From Flavobacterium commune (lineage in GTDB: Bacteria; Bacteroidota; Bacteroidia; Flavobacteriales; Flavobacteriaceae): DNA of 64,000 nucleotides. Below are positions 1 through 8,046 of the stretch, one piece after another (the first letter of the stretch is position 1; the number at the start of each line of letters is the position of its first letter). The notes under the pieces are model-generated. The model had not been told where the DNA came from and did not search any database. It saw nothing but the letters and a program-made list of their open reading frames with translations. A program made the position numbers and the translations under genes. The DNA is taken from assembly GCF_001857965.1 (NCBI RefSeq), contig NZ_CP017774.1, positions 3,787,215 to 3,851,214 on the forward strand, written 5' to 3'.

Positions 1-390
1 AAAAAAACTTATACCATTGTTCCTGAAGATGAAGAAATAAACATTTCAACAGTTAACGAAAAAGATGACAGTGCTGTTACACCATCAAAAATGCTAACTT
101 TTTTCAATAGTGGTTACAAATATTCGATGGATATTTTACAAAATGTAAGAGGTCGAAAAATACAGTATGTAAAATTAATTCCAACAAACCCTAAGGATCA
201 AAGAAAAGAAATCCTGTTAGGAATTGATGTGCAAACCAAACACATTTACAACTTGATTGAAACAGGTAAAAAAGGGACAAAAACAACTTTAACCGTTAAT
301 TCTTTTAAAACCAATCAACCTTTGTCAAAAAATCAATTTACCTTTGTAGCTAGCAAATATCCAAATTACTACATCAATAAATTAGATTAA
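1..390 (+). CDS. lolA: LolA-family outer-membrane lipoprotein carrier protein, 5' end cut by window
   Basis: The reading frame is open from base 1 and ends with TAA at 388-390, so this is the C-terminal ~129 residues of a gene that starts outside the window. The visible part (FNSGYKYSM, VRGRKIQYVKLIPTNPKDQRKE, then a strand-rich tail ending YYINKLD) resembles the C-terminal half of LolA-like periplasmic chaperones, which carry lipoproteins to the outer membrane. The next gene starts 9 bp downstream and encodes an LptF/LptG-type permease, another envelope-biogenesis function, which fits an operon. The internal ATG at 91 is not the real start. The family call rests on recalled resemblance of a partial protein. 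Confidence 0.7.
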   Translation, partial: KKTYTIVPEDEEINISTVNEKDDSAVTPSKMLTFFNSGYKYSMDILQNVRGRKIQYVKLIPTNPKDQRKEILLGIDVQTKHIYNLIETGKKGTKTTLTVNSFKTNQPLSKNQFTFVASKYPNYYINKLD

Positions 391-398
391 TCCATTTC

Positions 399-1868
399 GT
401 GAAAATCCTTGACAAATACTTATTAAAAACATTCCTGATTACATTTACTACGGTATTTGTAATCTTGTTTTTTATATTCATACTCCAAACTATCTGGCTT
501 TTTATAGCTGAACTGGCAGGAAAAGATTTAGACTTTGGGTTAATTATCAAATTCTTACTCTTTTCAATGCCACGTATCATACCATTGGTATTGCCATTAT
601 CCATCTTGTTAGCATCGATTATGACTTTTGGTAATTTGGCTGAAAACTATGAATTTGCCGCCATGAAATCCTCAGGAATTTCTTTGCAAAGAGCCATGAG
701 AAGCCTTACCTTATTCATTCTGTTATTGAGTATTGTAGCTTTCTTTTTTGCCAATAACGTAATTCCGTTTGCCGAATACAAATTCATTAATTTCAGAAAA
801 AGTATTGCCCAATTAAAACCTGCAATGGCTATAACTGAGGGACAATTTAGCGATGTAGGATACTATAACATCAAAGTCAATAAAAAGTCGGGAGAAAATG
901 GTAATAAACTAACTGGAATTACCATTCACAAAAAATCAATGAACGGCGACGGTAGCAAAACAGTCATAAAAGCTAAAAAAGGAGAACTAATAAGTAGCGA
1001 AAGTTCAAGTGTTCTTCAAATGATTTTAAATGACGGAAATTACTATGAAGATATTACTCCTAAAAAATTCTCTGACCGAAACAAAATTCCTTTTGCCAAA
1101 AGTTCCTTTAAAAAATATACTATTAACATTGACTTATCACAACTAAACGAAGTTGATGTAGATAAAGAAAAAGTAGCCAATACAAATACCATGTTAACGG
1201 TAAACGAATTAAATTACACCTTAGATTCTTTAAACAAAAACTTCAAAACTGAAGTCGCCTCTTATTCTGAAAACATTAATTTAAGAACTGTTATTGAAAA
1301 CAAAACTTTCAATGATATAGCTAACAAAGAAATGGTCAAAAAGAGAAAACCGCTTCCTTCGGACATACTTTCTTTGTATGACAACAAGAAAAAATCGGAA
1401 ATTTTGCGAACAGCCAGCAGTAATCTCAGCAGTATCGGATACAGCATTGACGGTAGCAAAATCAATTTGCAGGCGAAACAAAAAAACATCAATAATCACC
1501 TATTGGCATTTTATGATAAATTTGTAATCGCTTTTGCTTGTATTATGATGTTTTTTATAGGAGCACCACTGGGAGCAATTATTAGAAAAGGAGGACTTGG
1601 ACTACCAATTATTTTTGCTGTACTAATATTTATTAGCTTCCATTTTATCAATACTTTTGGAAAAAGATTTGCGCAAGAAAACGGAATAAGTCCATTCTTA
1701 GGAGCCTGGATGTCTTCATTTATCCTATCCCCTCTTGCTATATTATTAACCTATAGAGCTACAAATGATATTGGTTTAATCAATATGGATGTTATACTGG
1801 CTCCATTTCAAAAAACACTACAAAAAATAGCACAAAAATTTACCACTAACAAAAAAACAACAACCTAA
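399..1868 (+). CDS. LptF/LptG (YjgP/YjgQ) family permease
   Basis: A 489-residue inner-membrane protein. LptF and LptG form the membrane part of the ABC machine that extracts lipopolysaccharide from the inner membrane. The layout is typical: an N-terminal start MKILDKYLLKTFL, hydrophobic segments around residues 10-35, 55-75 and 100-120, a large soluble periplasmic domain (~130-370), and a C-terminal hydrophobic cluster (~370-465) containing FIGAPLGAIIRKGG, characteristic of the family. The start is GTG at 399, chosen because the family motif begins immediately. It follows the lolA-like gene by 9 bp and precedes ribB by 1 bp, so the three are probably co-transcribed. F or G cannot be assigned from sequence alone. 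Confidence 0.9.
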   Translation: MKILDKYLLKTFLITFTTVFVILFFIFILQTIWLFIAELAGKDLDFGLIIKFLLFSMPRIIPLVLPLSILLASIMTFGNLAENYEFAAMKSSGISLQRAMRSLTLFILLLSIVAFFFANNVIPFAEYKFINFRKSIAQLKPAMAITEGQFSDVGYYNIKVNKKSGENGNKLTGITIHKKSMNGDGSKTVIKAKKGELISSESSSVLQMILNDGNYYEDITPKKFSDRNKIPFAKSSFKKYTINIDLSQLNEVDVDKEKVANTNTMLTVNELNYTLDSLNKNFKTEVASYSENINLRTVIENKTFNDIANKEMVKKRKPLPSDILSLYDNKKKSEILRTASSNLSSIGYSIDGSKINLQAKQKNINNHLLAFYDKFVIAFACIMMFFIGAPLGAIIRKGGLGLPIIFAVLIFISFHFINTFGKRFAQENGISPFLGAWMSSFILSPLAILLTYRATNDIGLINMDVILAPFQKTLQKIAQKFTTNKKTTT

Positions 1869-1869
1869 A

Positions 1870-3003
1870 ATGGTCACAGATAAAATACAACTCCACACGA
1901 TTGAAGAAGCAATCGAGGATATTCGTCAGGGAAAAATAATCTTAGTTGTTGATGATGAAGACCGAGAAAACGAAGGGGATTTTTTAGCTGCGGCTGAAAA
2001 AGTAACACCTGAAATGATCAACTTTATGGCAACACATGGTCGTGGATTAATTTGTACTCCACTGACCGAAAAACGTTGTAAAGAATTAGACTTAAAACCA
2101 ATGGTCACAAATAATACTGACCACATGGAAACAGCTTTCACCGTATCAGTCGATTTAAAAGGAAACGGAGTTACCACAGGTATTTCTGCTGCAGATAGAG
2201 CAAGAACCGTACTTTCTTTAATCGATTCTAAAACAAAACCACAGGATTTAGCCCGACCTGGACATATCTTCCCTTTAATTGCTAAAGAAGGTGGTGTTTT
2301 AAGAAGAACGGGGCATACTGAAGCTGCGATAGATTTTGCCAGATTAGCAGGCTTTAAACCGGCAGGAGTTATTGTCGAAGTAATGAACGAAGACGGTACT
2401 ATGGCTCGTTTACCTCAATTGGTGAAAATTGCAAAAAAATTCGATATCAAAGTAGTTTCTATCGAAGCGCTTGTTGCTTACAGAATGCAACACGATAGTA
2501 TTATTGTCAAAAAAGAAGATTTTGATATCAATACCCGCTTTGGAACTTTCCGCCTAAGAGCTTACGAGCAAATTACTAATAAACAAATTCATATTGCTTT
2601 AACAAAAGGAACCTGGAATACCGGAGAACCTATTTTGACACGTATTCACTCCTCTCAGGTAAATAATGATTTATTAGGTACTTTAACTAATAACGTTGAC
2701 CAGCAATTAGACGATATGTTTAAAATAATCAACGAAAACGGGCGTGGTGCAGTAATTTTTATCAATCAGGATATGTCGGCAGTAAATCTCCTTAATCGTA
2801 TTACAGAATTAAAAACACTTCAGGCCGAAGGAACAATGAAAGCTCCTAAAGTAGTCATTGACATTAAAGATTACGGAATTGGAGCCCAAATATTACACGA
2901 TATCGATATTTCAAAAATACGATTGGTATCTAATAGTACACAAACCAAACGTGTAGGAATGATTGGTTATGGTTTAGAAATCACAGAATATGTACACTAC
3001 TAA
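1870..3003 (+). CDS. ribB: 3,4-dihydroxy-2-butanone-4-phosphate synthase with degenerate GTP cyclohydrolase II-like domain
   Basis: A 377-residue riboflavin biosynthesis enzyme. The N-terminal half (about 1-205) is a DHBP synthase (ribulose-5-phosphate to 3,4-dihydroxy-2-butanone 4-phosphate), with the acidic metal/substrate loop DDEDRENEGDF at residues 28-38 and RPGHIFPL plus RTGHTEAAIDF further on. The C-terminal half aligns in shape with GTP cyclohydrolase II (FGTFRLRAY, then TRIHSSQVNNDLLG). The three zinc-binding cysteines expected in the segment after RIHS are all absent, so GTP cyclohydrolase activity is unlikely and a separate RibA should exist elsewhere. It starts 1 bp after the LptF/LptG gene and is followed by a strong terminator. 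Confidence 0.92.
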   Translation: MVTDKIQLHTIEEAIEDIRQGKIILVVDDEDRENEGDFLAAAEKVTPEMINFMATHGRGLICTPLTEKRCKELDLKPMVTNNTDHMETAFTVSVDLKGNGVTTGISAADRARTVLSLIDSKTKPQDLARPGHIFPLIAKEGGVLRRTGHTEAAIDFARLAGFKPAGVIVEVMNEDGTMARLPQLVKIAKKFDIKVVSIEALVAYRMQHDSIIVKKEDFDINTRFGTFRLRAYEQITNKQIHIALTKGTWNTGEPILTRIHSSQVNNDLLGTLTNNVDQQLDDMFKIINENGRGAVIFINQDMSAVNLLNRITELKTLQAEGTMKAPKVVIDIKDYGIGAQILHDIDISKIRLVSNSTQTKRVGMIGYGLEITEYVHY

Positions 3004-3053
3004 AGAATTATTTCAAAAAACTAAAAAATTAACTCCCACAGAATAAAACAGTT

Positions 3054-3084
3054 AAATCAGCTATAAAAAATAGCTGATTTTTTT
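3054..3084 (+). terminator. Rho-independent terminator after ribB
   Basis: An 11-bp inverted repeat (AAATCAGCTAT / ATAGCTGATTT) is followed by a T run. It sits 50 bp after the ribB stop and closes the left core operon. Confidence 0.85.
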
Positions 3085-3158
3085 GTTCAAATATATTTTT
3101 TTATCAATAAAAACCTCCTATATTTGCACTCGCAATCACAAAATGATAGCAACATACT

Positions 3159-3243
3159 GGAGAAATGGCAGAGCGGTCGAATGCGGCAGTCTTGAAAACT
3201 GTTGACTGTAACAGGTCCGGGGGTTCGAATCCCTCTTTCTCCG
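3159..3243 (+). tRNA. tRNA-Ser (anticodon TGA)
   Basis: A cloverleaf can be drawn by eye. The acceptor stem pairs GGAGAAA with TTTCTCC, and the discriminator base is G. The anticodon stem GCAGT/ACTGT encloses the loop CTTGAAA with anticodon TGA. A long class II variable arm is present, and the T arm contains GGTTCGAATCC. CCA is not encoded. The length of 85 nt suits a serine tRNA. The last 21 bases plus one flanking base recur at 50442-50463, which marks this gene as a probable integration target. Confidence 0.95.
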
Positions 3244-3244
3244 C
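3223..3244 (+). repeat. Left copy of 22-nt tRNA-Ser 3'-end repeat (candidate attL)
   Basis: This stretch, beginning GTTCGAATCC and ending TTTCTCCGC, is identical over 22 nt to 50442-50463 in the same orientation. It spans the T-loop through the 3' end of tRNA-Ser, the classical core for tyrosine-recombinase integration. The attachment-site role is inferred. Confidence 0.7.
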
Positions 3245-3300
3245 TGAAGGCTAAAAAAGAGACTTTTCAAAGTTTTCAAAAAAGCGCTAAAAAAGCGGTA

Positions 3301-3337
3301 AACCCTGAAAATCAAACGATTTGCAGGGTTTTTTCTT
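3301..3337 (+). terminator. Terminator downstream of tRNA-Ser
   Basis: AACCCTG pairs with CAGGGTT, with inner pairing AAATC/GATTT, followed by six T residues. A similar AACCCTAAC/GTTAGGGTT terminator follows the tRNA fragment at 50471, as expected if that was the original downstream flank of the tRNA. Confidence 0.75.
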
Positions 3338-3347
3338 TTATACCACT

Positions 3348-3400
3348 TTTCAATATTTATAAAATCACGCAAAATCTTCATGGCGCATTCGTGGCACAGC
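3348..3400 (+). repeat. Left copy of imperfect 53-bp direct repeat near island end
   Basis: About 45 of 53 positions match 50339-50391 in the same orientation. Both copies begin TTTCAATATTTATAAAA and end CGTGGCACAGC. The left copy lies 104 bp inside the tRNA end and the right copy lies 50 bp before the tRNA fragment. No gene overlaps it convincingly. Its role is unknown; recombinase arm sites or relics of a shared element end are possible. Confidence 0.65.
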
Positions 3401-3535
3401 GTGAGTGGAGTTGCCTCCAAAAGTGCTACAAAAAGTTAAGGCGAATTCTGTTTAGACCAGCTTAAAAATTGGAAAAATCTACGTTATAATTCTTACTGCC
3501 CCCTGGGCAGAATAACGCACCTAACTTTTATCAGG

Positions 3536-3931
3536 ATGGGAAACAGCAGAAAAAAATACAGCATTGACTTTATTGATTTTAAAATCTGGGCCGTCAAGAC
3601 CTGCATCGAGCACAAAAGCGTTCGGCTCGCTGCCGATAAGCTGCGGATCAACAAAAACAGCCTACAGCACTGGAAAAATCTGTTCAGAGACGGAAAGCTC
3701 ACCCTGTACCAGAGAAGCGGCCCGGATTCAGACAGAAAGGAAACAACCGGACTTCGGAAGGAAATTAAAAACATTCGGATGGAGCGGGATATTTTACAGG
3801 AAGCTGCAGGAATTCTTCACAGGGACAGAAGAGCTGTTTACAAGTTGATAAGAGTAAATACTGATGATTTCCCATTGGGAAGATGTGCCAGGTTTTTCAG
3901 GCGACTCCCAGCTGCTATTATAAATGGCTGA
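3536..3931 (+). CDS. IS3-family transposase OrfA (helix-turn-helix subunit)
   Basis: The first ~95 residues form a transposase helix-turn-helix domain (SVRLAADKLRINKNSLQHWKN) followed by a leucine-zipper-like segment (LRKEIKNIRMERDILQEA). This is standard for IS3 OrfA, which contacts the terminal repeats. The tail after about residue 110 reads out of the OrfB frame. The OrfB frame is -1 to it, and the coding sense passes to OrfB at about 3865-3880 near a TTTCCC run, consistent with programmed frameshifting. Confidence 0.85.
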   Translation: MGNSRKKYSIDFIDFKIWAVKTCIEHKSVRLAADKLRINKNSLQHWKNLFRDGKLTLYQRSGPDSDRKETTGLRKEIKNIRMERDILQEAAGILHRDRRAVYKLIRVNTDDFPLGRCARFFRRLPAAIING

Positions 3932-4713
3932 AAAAGCTGTCTTCCGGAAGAGCTGCACATAAAGCATTGATCACCTCTGAAATTACCAGAATCTATCACT
4001 GGAGCCAGTGCAGATACGGAAGTCCGCGAATTGCCAAAGAACTCTCCGCAATCGGTATTAAAGTCTCCAGAGCATTTGTTGCTAAAATAATGATGGAAAA
4101 CCATCTGCGCAGCATCGCAAAATCAAAATTCAGAAAAACGACAAGCTCCTCTCATAAACATTTCACGGCTCAGAACATACTGGAGCAGCATTTTAAAACA
4201 TCCCACTGCAATGAAATATGGGTTTCGGATATAACCTATATAGAGACTGACGAGGGCTGGCTGTATCTCACTGTGGTAATAGACCTTTTTGACCGTAAGG
4301 TAATCGGATGGTCGCTCAGCGAAACACTTAAAGCAAAAGAAACAAGCATAAGGGCTTTTAAAAATGCAATACGGAATCGTCCTCTAGAGAGTAACCAAAA
4401 ACTGCTGTTCCACTCAGACAGGGGAACGCAATACGCCTGCCTGTGGTTTGCGTCTTTACTTTAAGAAACCGGACAGATAACCCGGAGCATGAGCAGAAGA
4501 GGGAACTGCTATGACAATGCCGTGGCGGAAAGTTTTTTCAAAACGCTGAAAACCGAACTGGTCTACCATAACACATATGCCACAAAAGAAAAAGCAAATG
4601 AATCTATTTCAGGCTATATAGAAAATTTCTACAACAGACACAGGAGACATTCTGCACTCGGCAATTTGACAATAGAAGAATTTCAGAAACACAATATTTC
4701 TGTAAAAAAATAA
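3883..4713 (+). pseudogene. IS3-family transposase OrfB, interrupted
   Basis: This is the DDE integrase-core subunit of IS3, with WVSDITYIETDEGWLYLTVVID holding the first catalytic Asp, FHSDRGTQYA the second, and NAVAESFFKTLKTEL the Glu. An in-frame TAA at 4462-4464 falls between the second and third motifs. The local text CLWFASLL before the stop reads better in the +1 frame (GLRLYFKK), so two compensating indels are likelier than one point mutation. The frame resumes at MSRRGNCYDN (4489). The full product cannot be made, so this is a dead copy. Confidence 0.85.
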
Positions 4714-4752
4714 ATTGCTTTTGTTTTACAATTATAATTTTTTACTAACTAA

Positions 4753-5673
4753 TTCAAGTTGCTAGTTTAAGTAGTATAAAAAACAAAGCAAAGGATAAGT
4801 AAATTTGTCTTGCCGACATAAAAACTTTACCAATGCTTTGCAAAGACAAAATTATCTCAATTTTTTGTTTAATCGATGATATTTTACAAGGAATTGAACA
4901 CAAAGAAGACAAAAGACGACAAGTAAGCGATAGTGAAATTATATTGACCGCTATTGTATCATCAACGAGTTTTTACGGGAATCATTCCTCTGCTATTCGG
5001 TTTATGAAACAATACGGATTTATTCCCAATACGCTCGATAAGAGCCGATTTAACAGACGAATTCATAAAGTCGGAAAACTTCTTTGTGAGTTATTTGAAA
5101 TTGTAAGTTCTTATTTTAAACGCTTTTGTTGCGAAATGCAATACATTATAGATTCTTTTCCAGTTGCAATATGTAACAATATAAGGATTCTTAATTGTAA
5201 AATTGTTAAAGATAAAAAGTGGAGAGGTTACACGGCAAGCATGAGAAACTATTTTTATGGAGTCAAAGTACAATTAGTTACAACAAAAGATGGTATCCCA
5301 ATAGCCTTTCATTTTACTCCGGGAAAAACGGCTGATGCAAAAGCATTGGGAAAAATGATAAATAAATTGCCTGCAGAAGCATCAATTTATGGAGATAGTG
5401 CCTATTTGGATTATGGTTTGAAAGATTTTGCGCGCGAACAAAAATGTATTTTCTTGAAGATTCAAAAGAAATCAAATTCTAAAAGAATAGACACTTTGGA
5501 ACAAAAAAAAGAAAAATTAAAAATGAGGAAAAGAATAGAAACAACTATTAGCGATATTAAAAAACTTTTCCCAAGAACGATACACGCGGTGACTTTGGAA
5601 GGTTTTCTAATAAAGCTAACTTTGTTTGTCTTCGGATTACAATTAAATAAATCGATTAACTAGCAACTTGAAT
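4753..5673 (+). mobile_element. IS982-family insertion sequence, apparently intact
   Basis: About 921 bp bounded by a good inverted repeat (TTCAAGTTGCTAGTT at the left; its reverse complement, with one extra base, at the right end). A 7-bp direct repeat TAACTAA flanks it (4746-4752 and 5674-5680), a plausible target duplication. The transposase stop codon lies inside the right inverted repeat. Confidence 0.85.
4833..5663 (+). CDS. IS982-family transposase
   Basis: A 276-residue DDE transposase. Recognisable family segments are QYIIDSFPVAICNN (first Asp), KWRGYTASMRNYFYGVKV, ASIYGDSAYLDYG (second Asp) and RKRIETTISDIKKLFP (Glu). Length and motif order match full-length IS982 proteins. It is the only gene between the inverted repeats and has no internal stop, so the element could still move. 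Confidence 0.9.
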   Translation: MLCKDKIISIFCLIDDILQGIEHKEDKRRQVSDSEIILTAIVSSTSFYGNHSSAIRFMKQYGFIPNTLDKSRFNRRIHKVGKLLCELFEIVSSYFKRFCCEMQYIIDSFPVAICNNIRILNCKIVKDKKWRGYTASMRNYFYGVKVQLVTTKDGIPIAFHFTPGKTADAKALGKMINKLPAEASIYGDSAYLDYGLKDFAREQKCIFLKIQKKSNSKRIDTLEQKKEKLKMRKRIETTISDIKKLFPRTIHAVTLEGFLIKLTLFVFGLQLNKSIN

Positions 5674-5693
5674 TAACTAATCTTAAAAACTAA

Positions 5694-7063
5694 GGTAGTG
5701 TCTCACTAACTGTGTAAGTTGAAAAGTTATTCTGAAAAATATTTGAGCTCCTTTAAAAAGCTCAAAAATATTTTTCGGAAATAACTTTTTGTTATTTTTA
5801 ACCTTACATAATTATGATTGACAAAGACGACTTATTAAACAACAAGGATTTCTATAAATCCTTCAAGAATGCAGAAGATTTAACCTCATTCTTTCAAACG
5901 ATGCACAAACGAGCTGTTGAACATATGCTCGAAGCCGAACTTGATGCTCATTTAGACAATGAAAAACACGATAAAACCACTAAGGGTAATTATCGCAACG
6001 GACACGGAACTAAAAAAATAAAGACCTCTTTTGGTCAACAAGAAATCAAAGTTCCTCGTGACAGAGATTCTTCCTTTAATCCCCTGCTTGTTCCTAAAAG
6101 AGAAAATATAGCCCAAGGTATTGAAAATGTCATCATCTCACTTTATGCTAAAGGCATGAGTGTTAGTGATATTGAAGAACAGATCAAGGAGGTATATGAT
6201 TTTGAAGTGTCTTCTTCGACTATATCACGTATTACCAACACAATTACAAATGAAGTAGTTACTTGGCAAAACAGGCCACTAGAAGAGCTTTATTTAATTG
6301 TTTGGATGGATGGTATTGTTTTTAAGGTTAGAGAAGGTTCGAAAGTTATCAATAAAACTATTTATTTAGCTGTAGGGCTTAACAGAGATGGTAAAAAAGA
6401 TGTTTTAGGAATGTGGCTTGGTAAGAATGAAAGCAGTAGCTTTTGGATGAGTGTTTTGACTGATTTAAAAGCCCGTGGCGTTGAAGATATACTTATTACA
6501 GCTACCGATAATTTAAATGGATTTACTCAAACAATCCGAAGTGTTTTCCCTGAATCTCAAACACAAATCTGCGTGGTTCATCAAATTAGAAATGCTTGTA
6601 AATATGTCGTTTGGAAGGATCGAAAACAATTTACTGCCGATATGAAACATATTTATAACGCTCCAACAAAACAAGCAGTAGAGTTGGCTTTAAACGATTT
6701 TGCAGACAAATGGGAATCCAAATATTCTTATGCAATTAAATCCTGGCGAGATAACTGGGATGAATTGACCGTATTTTTTGATTTTCCAATTGAAATTAGA
6801 AAAATCATTTATACAACAAATTTAATCGAGAACTTAAACGGAAAAATTAGAAAATACACTAAAAATAAAATGTCGTTCCCAACAGATGATGCTGTATTAA
6901 AATCGGTATTTTTGGCTTTAAGAGAAGCGACCAAAAAATGGTCAATGCCTATTCAAAATTGGGGAATTGTTTTAAACCAATTTACCCTTATATTTGAAAA
7001 AAGGCTCCGATTATAAAAACGAAGCCTTAACTTTTCAACTTACACACTTTTTGGGATAGTGTC
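5694..7063 (+). mobile_element. IS256-family insertion sequence, copy 1
   Basis: A 1370-bp element starting GGTAGTGTCTCAC and ending GGGATAGTGTC. Inner inverted repeats share GTGTAAGTTGAAAAGTTA. It is nearly identical to the copy at 18367-19736; I see four base differences in the gene. The flanks AAAACTAA and AAAAATAA match at 7 of 8 positions, an eroded or doubtful target duplication. It lies in the same orientation as copy 2, and the two flank the sugar module between them. Confidence 0.92.
5814..7016 (+). CDS. IS256-family (mutator-type) transposase, copy 1
   Basis: 400 residues with the mutator-family layout. The N-terminal region ends in [19 protein letters not shown]. The DDE triad is visible as WMDG (Asp166), TDNLNGF (Asp232) and [14 protein letters not shown] (Glu339), with CVVHQIRN between. 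The protein differs from copy 2 only at residue 129 (Asp here, Asn there) and 289 (Val here, Ala there). No disruption is seen, so it is probably active or only recently silenced. Confidence 0.95.
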   Translation: MIDKDDLLNNKDFYKSFKNAEDLTSFFQTMHKRAVEHMLEAELDAHLDNEKHDKTTKGNYRNGHGTKKIKTSFGQQEIKVPRDRDSSFNPLLVPKRENIAQGIENVIISLYAKGMSVSDIEEQIKEVYDFEVSSSTISRITNTITNEVVTWQNRPLEELYLIVWMDGIVFKVREGSKVINKTIYLAVGLNRDGKKDVLGMWLGKNESSSFWMSVLTDLKARGVEDILITATDNLNGFTQTIRSVFPESQTQICVVHQIRNACKYVVWKDRKQFTADMKHIYNAPTKQAVELALNDFADKWESKYSYAIKSWRDNWDELTVFFDFPIEIRKIIYTTNLIENLNGKIRKYTKNKMSFPTDDAVLKSVFLALREATKKWSMPIQNWGIVLNQFTLIFEKRLRL

Positions 7064-7133
7064 AAAAATAAAAATTATGAATAATATAGTTTGATTGGTT
7101 TTATCCTAAATTCTATTTAAATGCACCCCCCTC

Positions 7134-7174
7134 AACAGTAAGAGCATTTTAAAAAAATGCTTTGACTGTTTTTT
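7134..7174 (+). terminator. Terminator-like hairpin between IS256 and IS200
   Basis: AACAGT..AGCATTTT pairs with AAAATGCT..ACTGTT and is followed by TTTTTT. No plus-strand gene now precedes it except the IS256 transposase, so it is probably left over from a gene lost to the insertions. The rest of 7064-7288 shows nothing recognisable. Confidence 0.5.
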
Positions 7175-7288
7175 ATCGTCTGAAATTAGTGTACTTAGTC
7201 ATCTAATTCGTCCTAATTTTGATACATTTAATAAACTAGCCTTCTTAAATGTTAAATTTATTTACAAAAAGTAAAAAAACCTGTTACT

Positions 7289-7369
7289 AAACCACTCTGC
7301 ACTGAAAGTGCAGAGGTTTGTTTTACGAGGGACTGAAAGTCCCTCATTTATTTCATTCGAGAATGAAAT
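7289..7369. repeat. Three consecutive hairpins at the tnpA 3' side
   Basis: The first stem pairs CTCTGCACT with AGTGCAGAG around a GAA loop. The second pairs GAGGGACT with AGTCCCTC, also around GAA. The third pairs ATTTCATTC with GAATGAAAT and overlaps the end of the transposase gene. The shared ACT-GAA-AGT heart of the first two suggests duplication or a common protein-recognised shape. Confidence 0.7.
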
Positions 7370-7790
7370 TTGAATTATCATCACTCTCTTTTCTTCTATG
7401 ATGTTCCAAATATTCATTTACCATTTTATCGGTTATATTTCCAGTACTCCAAACACCATAACCACTTGCCCAAAAAAGTTGCCCCAAATAACGTTCTTTC
7501 AATTCGGGAAATTCCATCTGCAATTTTCTTGAAGTTCTTCCTTTGAAACTTTTTAAAATTGAGCTGACGTTATGCTTTGGAGCGTATTCTATATGCGTGT
7601 GAACATGATCTGAACTAACAACTCCTTTTAAAATTTCAATTCCTTCAGCTTCACAGATCTGTATCAAAATCTCACGGCAACGCTTTTGAACATCTCCTTT
7701 GAAAACTTTAAACCTATACTTAGTAACCCAAACAACATGACATATTAATCTGCTGACTGTGTGCGAACCTTTTCTTAAATCTTTACTCAT
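7353..7790 (-). CDS. tnpA: IS200-family Y1 (HUH) transposase TnpA
   Basis: 145 residues, the normal size for IS200 TnpA, a single-strand DNA transposase. The HUH metal-binding motif appears in SSDHVHTHIEYAP, and the nucleophilic tyrosine should be the one in MVNEYLEHHR. The core HVVWVTKYRFKVF and YLGQLFWASGYGVWSTGNIT is typical. No accessory tnpB follows. The surrounding hairpins suit this family. No internal damage is visible. Confidence 0.92.
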   Translation of the reverse strand: MSKDLRKGSHTVSRLICHVVWVTKYRFKVFKGDVQKRCREILIQICEAEGIEILKGVVSSDHVHTHIEYAPKHNVSSILKSFKGRTSRKLQMEFPELKERYLGQLFWASGYGVWSTGNITDKMVNEYLEHHRRKESDDNSNFILE

Positions 7791-7869
7791 AATCTAAAGG
7801 TAAAGATTTTTTCACATTACTAAAGTACTGCAATAAATTGCAGGGTTTTAGACCCTAAACTGAGACCAA

Positions 7870-7901
7870 TAAAAAAGCCTCAAGGATTGATACTCTTGAG
7901 G
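7870..7901 (-). terminator. Terminator of the nagB operon
   Basis: Read on the minus strand, CCTCAAG and CTTGAGG form a stem followed by GCTTTTTTATT. It lies 146 bp after the nagB stop and is the likely end of the five-gene transcript. Confidence 0.75.
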
Positions 7902-8046
7902 TTAAAAAAAAAAATAAAACCATTTTTTTTTTTTCAAAACAAACCTAATACATTCAACTTAAAAAATGCTTACAGAACTGCATAATCAGACGTCCCAATT
8001 TCTTATATGCAGCAGCTTGTTTATCGATTATTAAGAAAATACCAAA

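Larger units (their letters stand above)
3449..4730 (+). mobile_element. IS3-family insertion sequence, inactive, ends approximate
   Basis: The element carries orfA and orfB in the -1 frame relation typical of IS3. The proposed ends are TG at 3449 and CA at 4730. They are only weakly supported by an imperfect inverted repeat (TGTTTAGACCAGC versus TGTAAAACAAAAGC), and no clean target duplication is visible. orfB is interrupted, so the copy is probably dead. Base composition is visibly richer in G+C than the surroundings, suggesting recent arrival. Confidence 0.6.
7289..7856 (-). mobile_element. IS200-family element bounded by hairpins
   Basis: A single Y1 transposase gene lies between clusters of short hairpins. 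Downstream of the gene there are three, at 7289-7319, 7327-7345 and 7350-7369. Upstream there are two overlapping ones, at 7828-7843 and 7842-7856. IS200/IS605 elements carry subterminal hairpins instead of inverted repeats. The exact cleavage ends cannot be read from sequence alone. Confidence 0.65.

Noticed and set aside
3136-3420. Minus-strand open frame across the tRNA
   Set aside because: It overlaps tRNA-Ser antisense and its text looks non-protein; no homologous pattern is recognised.
4833-5663. IS982 as part of the neighbouring IS3 element
   Set aside because: It has its own inverted repeats and a flanking TAACTAA duplication.
7289-7369. CRISPR-like repeats
   Set aside because: There are only three short hairpins of different sequence with no spacers; no cas genes are in the window.
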